Origin: Sorghum bicolor | Lineage: Eukaryota > Streptophyta > Magnoliopsida > Poales > Poaceae | Assembly: GCF_000003195.3 (NCBI RefSeq) | Contig: NC_012871.2 | Coordinates: 19,040,658-19,104,657, forward strand | DNA: 64,000 nt | Direction: 5' to 3' | Shown here: piece by piece, positions 53,132-64,000 of the stretch | Numbering within the stretch: the first letter of the stretch is position 1 | Layout: every line of letters begins with the position of its first letter | The notes under the pieces: generated by a model | What the model was told of the DNA's origin: nothing | Databases searched by the model: none | What the model saw: only the letters and a program-made list of their open reading frames with translations | Program-made: the position numbers and the translations under genes

Positions 53132-56100
53132 GAAGCCGTGCTCGTCGACTTTCTCCGTGCAAATGCTGATATGTTTGCATGGAGTCCCTCGGACATGCCA
53201 GGCATACCGAGGGAAGTCGCCGAGCACTCCTTGGAGATTCGAGCCGGTTCCAAGCCAGTGAAGCAGCGGTTGCGCCGATTCGACGAGGAAAAGCGCAAGA
53301 TCATTGGCGAGGAAGTCCACAAGCTTTTGACGGCCGGATTCATCAAGGAGGTTCATCATCCTGACTGGTTAGCGAACCCTGTATTAGTTAAGAAAAAGAA
53401 TGGGAAAATGAGGATGTGTGTCGATTATACTAGTTTGAATAAGGCATGTCCAAAAGTTCCCTTTCCATTGCCACGCATTGATCAGATTGTCGATTCTACC
53501 ACGGGATGTGAAACCCTTTCTTTCCTTGATGCATATTCCGGTTACCATCAAATAAAAATAAAGGAGTCCGACCAGCTCGCGACCTCTTTCATCACGCCTT
53601 TTGGGATGTATTGCTACGTGACCATGCCATTCGGGCTTCGAAACGCCGGAGCCACGTATCAACGTTGCATGCTCCACGTATTCGGCAAACACATAGGGTC
53701 GACGGTCGAAGCCTACGTCGACGACATTGTCGTCAAGTCAAAGCGACGAGGAGACCTGATCCAGGACCTCGAGATTGCCTTTAGCTGTCTACGCATCAGC
53801 CGGATCAAGCTCAATCCCGAGAAGTGCGTCTTCGGTGTACCTCGAGGCATGCTCCTAGGCTATATCGTTTCGCAGCGCGGCATCGAGGCCAACCCCGAGA
53901 AAGTCTCGGCCATCACGAGAATGGGGCCGATCCGAGACATCAAGGGTGTACAGAGAGTCACGGGGTGCCTGGCGGCTTTGAGTCGTTTCATCTCGAGACT
54001 AGGAGAAAAGGCATTACCATTGTATCGACTCCTAAAGAAGGTCGAGCGCTTTTCTTGGACCCCCGAGGCAGAGGAAGCACTCGAGAGGTTGAAAAAGACG
54101 CTGACCTCGGCACCAGTCCTGGTTCCACCTCAACCTGCAGAGCCGCTGCTCCTCTACGTCGCGTCGACGACCCAGGTCGTCAGCGCGGCAGTGGTGGTCG
54201 AAAGACAAGAGGAGGGTCATGCGCTGCCGGTCCAAAGACCAGTCTATTTCGTCAGCGAGGTGCTTTCGGAGACCAAGGCGCGTTACCCCCAAATCCAGAA
54301 GCTGATCTACGCCATAATCCTTGCCCGCCGCAAACTGCAGCATTACTTCCTTGGTCATCCTATCACGGTGGTCTCTTCTTTCCCCTTGGGCGAGATAATC
54401 CAAAGCAAGGAGGCCATGGGAAGAATAGCTAAGTGGTCGGTCGAGCTCATGAGCGAGACTCTCACTTACGCGCCTCGAAAGGCCATCAAATCGCAAGCCC
54501 TGGTAGACTTCGTCGCGGAATGGACAGACTCCCAGCTTCCCCCGACTCAGGTCCAGGCGGAGCTGTGGACGATGTATTTCGACGGGTCACTCATGAAAAC
54601 TGGGGCCGGGGCCGGCCTGCTGTTCATCTCACCCTTGGGCGTCCACATGAGGTACGTAATCAGGATTCATTTTGCCGCATCTAACAATGTCGCAGAATAT
54701 GAGGCCCTCGTCAACGGTCTCAAGATTGCTATCGAGTTAGGAGTCCGACGCCTCGACGTCCGAGGTGACTCCCAACTCGTCATCGACCAAGTAATGAAAA
54801 CCTCGAGCTGCCACGACCCAAAAATGGAAGCATACTGCAAGGAGGTCCGTCGACTCGAAGACAGGTTCCACGGCCTCGAGCTTGTCCATGTCGCTCGACG
54901 TTACAACGAGGCAGCCGACGAACTCGCCAAGATCGCATCGACTAGAGGCACGGTGCCGCCAGACGCATTCTCAAAAGATCTTCACGAGCCATCCGTCGAC
55001 CTAGGCACGGGAGTTGGCATCGACGCCATCGCCACCCAACCAACCAACGCTGTCGATACGCTCTTGATGGTGGAGATAGAACGACGGCCAGGTCGACCAT
55101 TCGATTGGCGCACACCGTTCCTCGACTGCCTTATCCACGGCGAATTACCAGAAGACAGGACAGAAGCCCGTCGTATCGCTCGACGGGCTAAATCATATGT
55201 GATCTATGGCGAAGACAACGAGCTATATCGACGGAGCCCGACGGGGGTCTTACAACGTTGCATCACCGTAGAGGAAGGCCGAAAACTCCTCGATGACCTG
55301 CACTCGGGGGCTTGTGGCCACCACGCCGCCCCACGGACCCTTGTAGGAAACGCTTTTCGGCAAGGCTTTTACTAGCCAACGGCCGTGGCGGATGCCATCG
55401 AGCTCGTACGCTCGTGTCATGGGTGCCAGTTCTACGCCAAGCAGACGCATCTGCCCGCCCACGCTCTTCAGATGATCCCCATCACCTGGCCGTTTGCGGT
55501 ATGGGGGCTCGATTTAGTAGGACCTCTACAAAAGGCGAAAGGAGGGTACACCCATTTGCTGGTGGCCATTGACAAGTTCTTCAAATGGATCGAGGCTCGA
55601 CCCATCACCAACATCCGCTCCGAGCAGGCCGTCCTTTTCTTCTCCGACATCATCCATCGGTTTGGGATCCCCAATGTCATCATCACCGACAACGGCACTC
55701 AGTTCACCGGCAGAAAGTTCTTGGATTTCTGCGATCAGCATCACATCCGTGTGAACTGGTCCGCAGTAGCCCACCCTCGAACTAACGGCCAGGTCGAGCG
55801 TGCCAACGGCATGATTTTGCAAGGACTCAAGCCAAGGATCTACAATCGATTGAAGAAATTCGGCAAGAAATGGGTCGAGGAGCTTTCCTCAGTCCTATGG
55901 AGCCTTAGGACAACGCCAAGCAGGGCCACAAAATACACCCCGTTCTTCATGGTCTACGGCTCTGAAGCTATCCTCCCCACAGACCTCGAGTATGGGTCAC
56001 CACGACTCAAGGCTTACAACGAGCAATCGAACAAAGAGACTCAAGAAAACGCGGTCGACCAACTCGAGGAGGCTCGAGACATGGCCCTCCTCAACTCTGC

Positions 56101-56347
56101 CAGATATCAGCAGAAACTCCGACGCTACCACGACAAGCACGTGCGCAAGAGGGACCTCAACGTAGGCGACCTTGTCCTACGACGCCGGCAAAGCAATCAA
56201 GGACGCCACAAGCTGACTCCACCTTGGGAAGGCCCGTATGTGGTGGCCGAGGTTCTTAAGCCAGGAACGTACAAACTGGCGGACGAAAAGGGGGCAATCT
56301 TCACCAACGCATGGAACATCGAACAGCTACGTCGATTCTACTCCTAG
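53132..56347 (+). pseudogene. RT-B pol: reverse transcriptase, RNase H, integrase (one internal stop)
   Basis: Same frame as gag-protease. [32 protein letters not shown] with Asp codons at 53720 and 53723. RNase H: YFDGS (about 54575) and RGDSQLV. Integrase: zinc region at 55300-55440, broken by TAG 55373-55375 where the RT-A homologue has Trp (FY*PTA). Catalytic Asp 55511-55513, Asp 55688-55690 (in ITDNGTQFTG) and Glu 55796-55798. The C-terminal tail ends NAWNIEQLRRFYS. Without the TAG all functional residues are present. A stretch at 53375-53545 is noticeably less GC-rich than its surroundings. Confidence 0.9.
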
Positions 56348-56901
56348 AAGTCCTAGATTTACGATCCTACATTTTGTACGAAGACTTTGTAAATAAACGC
56401 GTGAATAAATAAAGTCTTTCCCTCGAGCGGCTTCTTTCTGTACCAAAAATAGTTACGAGTCATAGTTTCGACGTTAAAAGGGGATGCCGACCATGACCCA
56501 TCATAGTCCGCACCCCCTCGGGGGCTACCAGAGGGACGACCCCTCCCCAAGCGTCGAAAAAGCCAAGAAATTTTCTTTTCTTGCTTGGTAAACCTTGCAC
56601 GGTTCGAGTAGCTAAGGCGCCTCGAGCCCCTCAAAGGCTGAGGGATAATGAGCCGGAGAACTCCCACGCCCCTGGGCTACGGAAACTCTACTCACTTCCT
56701 CACCCTTGAGGTAATCGAGGTTGTTTTTGATGAAAGATCGAGCAAGGGATACAAACATAGGAACAAAGAGAAACAAAGGAACCTCGAGCGGAAAGACAAA
56801 TAAGCAGTTAACAATTTCAAAAAGATACTATATCACGTAACAGCAGAATTAATAAAGTATCATACAAGGGGCCTCAGGCGCCCTGAGCAGGCTCGCAGGC
56901 C
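56348..56901. other. Convergent 3' ends of RT-B pol and the antisense gene
   Basis: GTGAATAAATAAAGTC (about 56401-56416) is a likely sense poly(A) signal. The rest is non-coding. Confidence 0.45.
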
Positions 56902-59900
56902 TCAGTCCGCGGCACGATCCTCACCGCCCTCGCCTCCGCCCGAGCTAGCCTCAGGAGGGAGCACCTCAGGCTCGAAGAGCTTGGCCAACCTTTCCCCAGG
57001 AGCCTCCGCGTCGTCGATCAAGGCATGGAGCCTCTCCTCGTTCTCCGCGTCGGTCTTGGAGATGTCGGTGACGAAGCCATGGGACACCACCTCCATGTCG
57101 TAGGAGAAGCCCGAGCAGACAACCGCCATCGCCCGCTTCACCCCGATGTGGAGGGCGTCCCGCACCCGATCTCGCAGCGTCGCGCCTATGTAGCACAACT
57201 GGTCGATCAGGGCATCGCCTCGAGCGTCCTCCCTCGACTCATCCATAGGCTCGACCTCCCAAGAGGTCGAGAGATCGCTTATCGCCGTCCGCACTCGACG
57301 GTTCAAAGCAACCTCAGCCTCGAGCTGAGCCTTGGCGTTGCGAGCCTCGGCTTGGGCGGCCAGGAGTTCGTCCTTGAGCCCTGTAAATGCCAATACAAAG
57401 AAGCTTTAGGAAAAACTCAAGCACACCTCGAAAAGGAAATTCGACAAAGGAAACATACCTTTGATGCTCTCCTCTAGGGCCGTGTTCTCGCCGACCAATC
57501 TGGTGTTGGCACGCTCGATCTCTCTGTTGGAGCGCGCCAGCTCAGTATTGGCGACGCGGAGATCTTCGATCACCCTGCCAGCCTGAGCGACGGCTCCACT
57601 CTTCTCCAGCAATTCTCCCTTCAGACGCTCGACGTCGTCAGAGAGACTGCGGGATCGAGCTCGCTCCATCTCGAGGTCTTCGAGGGCCTTCTTCTTTGTG
57701 TCCTCGGCGGCACCCCTGGCGACCTCATTGTCCACGTACGCCACTTTCATCTTCTGGAAGGAATCGCGGAGGGAGTCCAGGTCGGTTTGGAGAAGGCCCT
57801 TCTCCTTGTCCAGGTCTGCAATGACGCTCTTGTAGGACAGGGCCTCCTCCCGGGCTCTGGACGCGGCCTCCTCGACCGTAAGAGCCCGCTCCCGTAGCTG
57901 CATCGCCTCCTCCTCCGCCTTCTTCGAGACCTCTCGGGCCTCGGCCAAAGCAGCCTCCCTCGCCTTCTTCTCCTCCTCGAGTGCTATGAGATCTTTGTAA
58001 GCTTTAAGCAGCTTTTCCTGCGACTCGAGGAGTTGATCCTTGAGGAGGGGAAGCTGCTCCCATCCGCCCCTCGTGGCATGTATGAAGCTGGACTTGATGC
58101 GAGAGGTCTCTTTCATATCCTGCGAATCAGGGGTCGGATGGATTAGAATACAGAAACCAGAAAGCACCATAAAGATTGGAGTTCGAGAAACACTTACAAA
58201 ATAAGCTGGCCCGAGCCCGTTGTTGATGACGTCCGATAGGAGCCCCACCACGTGTTTCATCCAAAGGCGGAGCTCCTCGACATGCTCCCACTTCTCGACC
58301 TCCTTCTTGTCGTCGAGGAAGATATTGGGCTCGGACGGGTCGGTGGAAGCTCGGATACGAATCCGATCGGGACACCAGTTCTCCATCTCCCGATCAGCCC
58401 GCGCCTTGACGCCGCGGATAAAGTTCTCGACGGTCTCGAGGGAACCCCCGTGGCGCAAGAACAGGTCGGCGAGGCAAGGGAACCGCCCGTCGTCGTCCAC
58501 CGTCTTCCACGTGCCGTCTTTGCTCCCTGACGACCCAATCTCGTCCTCCTCAGAGGGAAAGTGGTCCTCCCATGCTTGACGCTCCCGGAGGAACCCCGGG
58601 GCGATCCCGTCCATGCCGTAGATCGTCCTCTTGATCTCGGACTCGGGGTCGGTGGGGGTGCGCATCATACAGGCGAGCGCCACCACTCCGTCCGCTCGCC
58701 CCGACTCTGCCCGGATCGCGGCACGCGCCCCCGGGAGGAGCCACGCTGGGGTGGGAGGTCCGTACACCGGCAAATTTCCCTCTTGATCGCCGGGCTCTTG
58801 CGACGCCAGTGGCGCCGGTTCGGCCAAACCTTGAGGCGGGGGCTCGAGTGGCTCGTCCTCTTGGCCCCCCAGCTGCTGCTGCTGTTGCTGCCCCAGCTGC
58901 TGCTGCTGCTCCTCCTGCTGATGCTGCAGCTGCTCCTCCGGCTGGGGTTGTTGCTGTTGCTGCTCCAGTGACGGCTGCGTCGCCTCGCGCTCCCGCTCCT
59001 CCTCCTCCTCCATCTTCCTTTGCGCCTCGAGAGCTCGAAGGCCTGCAGGCCAGGGAGTCCGTCCCGCGACGTTGGGGGTCGACGCTTCTTCCTCCATAGG
59101 GCGAGCGCCCCCAGACGTTTCGTTGCCATCAGACGTATCGCTGATGGTGATGGGTTCCCCCTCGACCCCCAATCGAGGGGGCTCGGGGGCTCCCTCTGAC
59201 GCTCGCGTCTGGGGGGCCGCATCATGAGTCGGCGGCGACGGAGTAGGCGCGGGACGAGATGAAGCCCTCTCGACGCCGGCTGGAGGTTGGGGGCTGGATG
59301 AGCCTACAAAACAAAGGGTAAGGGTCAGACGTTATGATAACCAACACAAGAACATCGCGACGCCCGGGAATTAACTACGAACCTGGTTCCTTGGAGGCGG
59401 CACCCGTTCTGAGCCTCTTGGCCATAGACGGTTGGGCCTGCTCAAGGGTCCGCTTCAGCCTGAGAAAAGGTCGGCATATGAGGAAAGGTGGAAGAATGGG
59501 AAGACAAAAACCGCAACATCAAAAAGGCTTACCCCACGGGGAGAACGGCTCGCCTTCCGCCACCCCGACCAGCGGGCCTCGAGCCACCCCGCGTCGGGGC
59601 TCCAGGCCCCTCGAGGGCACGAACTGGCTTAGGTACGTCGGTCCCCGCCTGGCGGACGCCGGGACCCGCGCTCCTACGGCCGGCGTCTCCTTTCTCAGAG
59701 GCCGCGGCGCGACCACGAGTTAGCGGCCCCGACGCCTGGGACCCAGCCGGACCGCTCTCCCTGGGCACCGGGGGAGGGCGCGGTGCGTCTTGGCCCGCCT
59801 TGGGCGCGGGAGGGGTGTCGGCCCGGGGATGACGAGATCCGCTCGGACCCTCCTCTGGCGCCTCCGTCCGGGGGGCGTCGACGTCACCTCGAGGCGGGCC

Positions 59901-61196
59901 CTCGAGAATCCGATCGAGGCGCGACGCCATCCCCTCGGAGTCGTCGCTGTCCTCGTCGTCATCGTCATCATCGTTGGGGGATTCTTCCTCAGGCTCCCCC
60001 CTCTGCCTGGATTTGGCTCGACGCGCCTCTAATGCTTGGCGGTCGAGGTTCTTCTTCTTCTCCCCCTTCTTTGCAGAGTCCTTGGCAGACTTCAGCTTTT
60101 CGGCGGATTGGCGCCGTTTGTCGCGATCGACCTCGTCCTCCTTCACCGGAGGCCTCGAGGACCGGACATCAATCCGACCCTGCCAAAACTACAGTAGACT
60201 TAGAAAAAAGAGAGGGGAGAAAGGAAACCCAGAATCGGGGATGCGCGCAAGAAGAAAGCGTACCAGATCGATCGAGCCTGCGTCAGGTCTCATGGGGAAG
60301 CCATTGACATGCTCCGGCTGAAAATCACCGGCAATGGCAGCCCTGACTCGGGCCGCGACTTCGTCGTCCGCCGGAGCCTCGTTGGACATCCGACACGCCT
60401 CGAGGTCCCGAGATGAGACGCCAGGGCCCATCTCGTCCATCCTCAACGGTCGTGACATCAGAGGGAGAACTCTCCGGTGATGGACGGCCGAGAGGACGAG
60501 GGCAGCGGTCAAACCTTCCTGGCGAAGCTTCTTCAGGGCGTCAAGGACGGGGTCGAGTCGAGACTGATGAGCTTGGACGACGCCGTACGTCCAGTCCGCT
60601 GGACGCTCCAAGATCAGACGGCCCGAGTAGGAAGGCAGGAGGTTGTCGTCGTTCCGCAGGTAGAACCACTGGGAGTCCCAGCCGGCGTGGTTGGTCGATA
60701 ACCCTACCGGGATGTACTCCCGCGGCCGGTCCGTCTTCCCCGTCTTCTGCACCAGATTGAGGCAACCCGCCCGCACGGGCTTCCTTACGCCCGTAGTCCC
60801 TGTGGGGGCGTGAAACAGCTCGCCCCTGTAGAGGTGGAGCCACAGCTCCCAGTGCGGCATCATCCCCAGGAAGCCCTCACACACGGCGGCGAAGACCGCC
60901 GCTACGGTGATGGCGTTCGGAGAGAAGTGCTGGAGCTCCACCCCATAATGGAAGCAGAGGGCCCGCATGAAGCGGCTTGGGGGCGCGCCCAGACCGTGGC
61001 GGTGGAACTTGGCGAACGACACCACGTAGCCCTCGGGAGGCTGAGGCCCCCTGTGACTCGCCGGCGGCGCGATCCACTCTGGCGACGACAGCGAGGTGCG
61101 GCGGCGCAGCAGTCCCTCCTTCTCAAGCTCTAACAGCCGGCGCTCCGTCATCGACGACGGGCGCCAGTCATCGGCGGCGACGAGTCTTACAGGCAT
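56902..61196 (-). CDS. RT-B antisense gene, six exons, 1300 aa, open throughout
   Basis: Minus-strand exons 61196-60264, 60179-59533, 59459-59383, 59303-58198, 58119-57459, 57380-56902 use GT-AG borders, keep phase and total 3903 nt with no stop. Exon 1 (311 aa) is PF04195-like and alignable by eye with that of RT-A (FAKFHRHGLGAPPSRFMRAL, FSPNAITVAAVFAAVCEGFLG, QWFYLRNDD). Exon 2 is highly charged, with KKGEKKKNLDRQ and an Asp run. Exon 4 contains a Gln-rich tract (about 58860-58990). Exons 5-6 form a long coiled coil (EEEKKAREAALAEAREVSKK). It ends GGEDRAAD. Family knowledge: Tat-group elements often carry antisense ORFs of unknown role. A nuclear or scaffold role is inference. Confidence 0.8.
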
Positions 61197-61330
61197 CTCG
61201 GCTGAAGGGACGGTGGGTTCACTACAGCTCGAGGGGGCGTGTGCGCGTGAGACGGCGAGAAAGCAAAGGCAGCAAAGGAATAAGAGCGAGAAGGCGGAAG
61301 GGAGAGGAACGGCGGCGACGCCACGACGTA

Positions 61331-61336
61331 CTTATA
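61331..61336 (-). promoter_or_regulatory. TATA box of the RT-B antisense gene
   Basis: The minus strand reads GCCTATAAGTACG, about 135 bp upstream of the ATG at 61196, matching the layout in RT-A. Confidence 0.55.
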
Positions 61337-62010
61337 GGCAGCAGTCCGCCAACGGACAGATCCAAGAAATAAGGTAACTCCCCCCCATAAATGCGCCGTC
61401 TGACGGTCCTTTCTCTCCTCACAGGCTGGACGCTCCGAATTCCCCGCCGATACAGTGTCGCGACGTCACTTACCTCAAAAGGTGCGCCCAACGGGCAGAA
61501 AGACGAACCGGCACGGCAGCTTCCTTACTTCGTAAGCCAAGGTATGCGCCCACGATAGTCTCGAGAGGTCGATGGCTGGCCCGTCGAAAGGGTTCGACAG
61601 CCGATCTCGAGCACCAAGAGTCAGGGATCCCCAGCGAGTGGTCGAAAATCGAGGCCCGCCTCGAAGACTCGCTGGCGATGTCCAAGGTAGGGTTGAGACA
61701 GTCGAGAGGAATCCCCCCGAAGGGAGGCACCGAGCCGCTGGACTCTATCGAACGAGACCGGTATCCCCGACCACGTCGACCCTGCTTTATGAGGACGCCT
61801 CCGGGCTACAGCTGACCCCCTCGAAAGGGGCACAGGTTCTCACTTGGACTACCCACTAAGAACTCAAACTGGGGTGGAAGACGCTCGCTCTATCGAGAGT
61901 ACGTCGAAACCTCCAAGCAAGGCAAAGCCGAACAGAACCTTCCACCACGGGTGTTGACAGCGTTTCTGCAAAATTTGGCGAAATAAGCCCCCGAAGGAGT
62001 TAAATACTCC
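61337..62010. other. RT-B 3' region before the PPT
   Basis: GC-rich with many TCGAG motifs. Frames of 86-95 codons on both strands have no recognisable product. It contains the upstream region of the antisense gene and the sense 3' UTR. Confidence 0.45.
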
Positions 62011-62030
62011 CTCGAGGGCTCGGGGGCTAC
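62011..62030 (+). other. RT-B polypurine tract region
   Basis: CTCGAGGGCTCGGGGGCTAC ends directly at the 3' LTR. Confidence 0.6.
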
Positions 62031-63017
62031 TGTCGAGGGTACCAACAAGGGGTACCCTCACCAATGCGTATAACGAAACCATCCGTACATACGGGCGACC
62101 ATCGACGGCCGCAGCCTCGAGGACGGAAATACCGTCGAGCGAGTCGGCCAGGGCCCGAGCAGCAATTGCCGTCGAATACGGAAGTGGGCTCGAGCGAACC
62201 GAGGGGCGTCGAGCACAAGGACACTGTCCGCCGCCTGACGCGCGCACGCGGGTCGGAGCATTTAATGCACCTGACGCTTCCCCACCTAACACATGGGCCA
62301 CGGGAGGCTTCCGTCCCATCGTTCTTTTTGCAGCCTTCCCACCGAACGGCCCAGGGCGTGCCAGGACACGGGAAACAAGGATGGAACGTCTAATCGGGAC
62401 CCCCTCGAGACACCCAAGGTCAGCGCTCCAGATATCGACACCTCGTGCGGCGTCCGACCCTCGACCTCACCAGGCTCCTTCCTGGGGACGAGTCGGGCGT
62501 CAAATGACCACGCCGTAACCGCTTCGCCGGATTTGCCGCCGGGCCTTATAAGCGTGCACCCGCCGAACCAATCCAAGACGGCGCGCAGAGCAGAATGCAG
62601 GGGCACGCGTGATCATCACCAGGCTATTAAGACGGGACGGCTCGAGGGCATGCCGGTACGGAAACCTCGAGTAGGTCGGCGCTCCACGCTGCTATCGACT
62701 CCCATTCCTACACCTACACATGTGCCCTAGGCCCTTCCTTGGAACTATAAAAGGAGGGACTTAGGAATAGAAGAGAACACAGAAAAAAGACCACGCTCAT
62801 ACGTAGTAAAGCTCCACACTTCATACCGCGCTTGTATTCGCCCCTGTACAAGCACTTAGGTGCAAGATAATACAAACTCTCTTCCCCCGCTGGACGTAGG
62901 GCCTTCTCTTGCCCGAACCAGGATAAATCTCTGTGTCTTCTTGCATCACCATCCGGAAAAGGGAGCACGCATACAAATTTACTCGTTGGTGAGACCCCCG
63001 GGGGAAAAACACCGACA
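62031..63017 (+). repeat. RT-B 3' LTR
   Basis: 987 bp, nearly identical to 48933-49920. Confidence 0.95.
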
Positions 63018-63022
63018 CGATC
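63018..63022. repeat. Target-site duplication CGATC of RT-B, right
   Basis: Exact match to 48928-48932. Confidence 0.95.
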
Positions 63023-63474
63023 CATATAGAGTACATGGTCCAAAATTCTTTAGAGATCTAGCTTTTCTCTTCCCGACTGAGTTTCTCTTCCGAAGTCCTA
63101 AGTCCTTGCGGCAACCCGTAGCCTTTCTTGGCTTCTTCTTGCTAGGCACGACAGCAACGGTGGAGCACCGATGCCTAGACATGCAGGTCCATCTTACGGT
63201 GACAAGTGCGACATAGGTTCCAAGGGCATACAACATACTAACCATGGATGGTATTGTGGTCGTGCAAGCTTTTTGGCAAGCAGACACATGATGCTGCTGA
63301 TAGTATGCGGATTCAGTCCGAGATAAGTGGCCAACGTTATGCGGTAATCGATATATAGTAATCTGAGAAAGAGCCGAGTGCTAGATAGATTCGCGGCGTG
63401 CAGGCCACAAGGCTGGGAAGCCGTGGCGGCATGCAGGACAGCTACTGTGGCGGGTCATTGATGATGACCTGATA
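63023..63474. other. Unassigned sequence right of RT-B
   Basis: Average GC, with a minus-strand frame of about 100 codons (62979-63287) that crosses into the LTR and is therefore chimeric. The part outside the LTR is Lys/Arg-rich (SKKKPRKATG). No family recognised. Confidence 0.4.
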
Positions 63475-63712
63475 CTCCCTCCGTCCTGAAAGAATCAATT
63501 TCTAGAGTTGTTCTAAGTCAAACTTTTTAAACTTTAACCAAATTTCTAGAAAAAAATGCTAAGATTTATAGTATCAAATTAGTATTATTAGATTCATCAT
63601 AAAATATATTTTCATATAATGTGTATTTTATATTATAGATGTTGTTACTCTTTTATATAAAGTTAGACTGGCACGGATCCTAGAAATTGATTCTTTCAGG
63701 TACGGAGGGAGT
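63475..63712. mobile_element. Stowaway MITE, 238 bp
   Basis: CTCCCTCCGTCCTGAAAGAA at the left; the right end is TTCTTTCAGGTACGGAGGGAG, a long inverted repeat. TA at 63473-63474 and 63713-63714. Confidence 0.9.
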
Positions 63713-63714
63713 AC

Positions 63715-63929
63715 TTTTTCTCTCCTGCAGGGATGCGGCGTTTCAATGACTTCTTATTCATGCCATTGTTCCTTGATTCGTGGCATACAACCACTAACTA
63801 GACAATGGTCAATGTTACTGTGCCTTTTATTCTTCTTTTTGATTAGCCCTAGATGCAATATGCGTGTTACATATTGTTCATATATGTATATACTGCAGGT
63901 ATACATACATATAATTCCACGTGCATATA

Positions 63930-63932
<3 letters not shown>
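63715..63932. other. AT-rich flank, no gene seen
   Basis: Only a 62-codon frame (63746-63934) without recognisable features. Confidence 0.4.

Positions 63933-63980
<48 letters not shown>
63933..63980. repeat. (TA)n microsatellite
   Basis: About 24 uninterrupted TA dinucleotides, followed by GGAAAAACTCC at the window edge. Confidence 0.95.
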
Positions 63981-63982
<2 letters not shown>

Positions 63983-64000
63983 AAAAACTCCTTTACCCAG

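Larger units (their letters stand above)
48933..63017 (+). mobile_element. RT-B: full-length Tat-lineage Ty3/gypsy retrotransposon, 14.1 kb
   Basis: LTRs of 988 and 987 bp differ by six substitutions and one C indel. TSD is CGATC. PBS and PPT are in the same places as in RT-A. The order is gag, protease, RT, RNase H, integrase, antisense gene, 3' LTR. LTR sequence and length differ completely from RT-A, so it is a separate family of the same lineage. The sense frame is broken by a frame change in the gag N-terminal part (50.65-50.85 kb), an in-frame TAG between protease and RT, and a TAG in the integrase zinc region. The antisense gene is open throughout. Confidence 0.95.

Overview
The window is plant nuclear DNA from a grass. 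Genes have GT-AG introns and GC-rich grass-type codons, and nearly all of the rest is transposable element. Grass-type MITEs, CACTA elements with CTCGGCAAAG subterminal repeats and abundant Tat-lineage Ty3/gypsy elements point to the Andropogoneae (sorghum, maize or sugarcane group). This placement is inference; no species marker was tested.

Layout. 1-4398: old retrotransposon debris, including a 1.5 kb solo LTR with an exact 5-bp target duplication (515-2009) and a decayed Ty3/gypsy integrase fragment. 4402-21645: a CACTA transposon on the minus strand. A second CACTA transposon (4483-15150, plus strand) is inserted into it, and both have 3-bp target duplications. The inner element carries a broken TNP2-type transposase, a 16-copy 58/59-bp minisatellite and a multi-exon TNPA-type gene ending in a C48/Ulp1-like protease domain. 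The outer element carries decayed TNP2 and TNPA-type genes.

22851-30079 is a small gene island with the only two host genes I can support. One is a 13-exon delta(14)-sterol reductase (FACKEL/ERG24 type, 370 aa), needed for sterol synthesis in the ER. The other is an intronless plastid arogenate/prephenate dehydratase (438 aa), which makes phenylalanine. Both reading frames are intact. Four MITEs lie near them.

31107-48927 is a low-coding, AT-rich Ty1/copia-like remnant on the minus strand. It is split at 31780-43755 by a 12 kb Tat-lineage Ty3/gypsy element (here RT-A: 459-bp LTRs, 3 differences, TSD AGTAC). A second Tat-lineage element fills 48933-63017 (RT-B: about 988-bp LTRs, 6 substitutions and 1 indel, TSD CGATC). 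Each has gag-protease, RT-RNaseH-integrase and, between pol and the 3' LTR, an antisense gene of six exons with its own TATA box. In RT-B the antisense gene can be spliced into an uninterrupted 1300-aa frame although the sense gag-pol frame is broken. In both elements an in-frame UAG falls at the same place between protease and RT. The window ends with a Stowaway-type MITE and a (TA)n tract.

The most interesting signals are the conserved antisense gene, the shared UAG between protease and RT, and internal copies of each CACTA element's own subterminal palindrome placed beside GC-rich leader regions.
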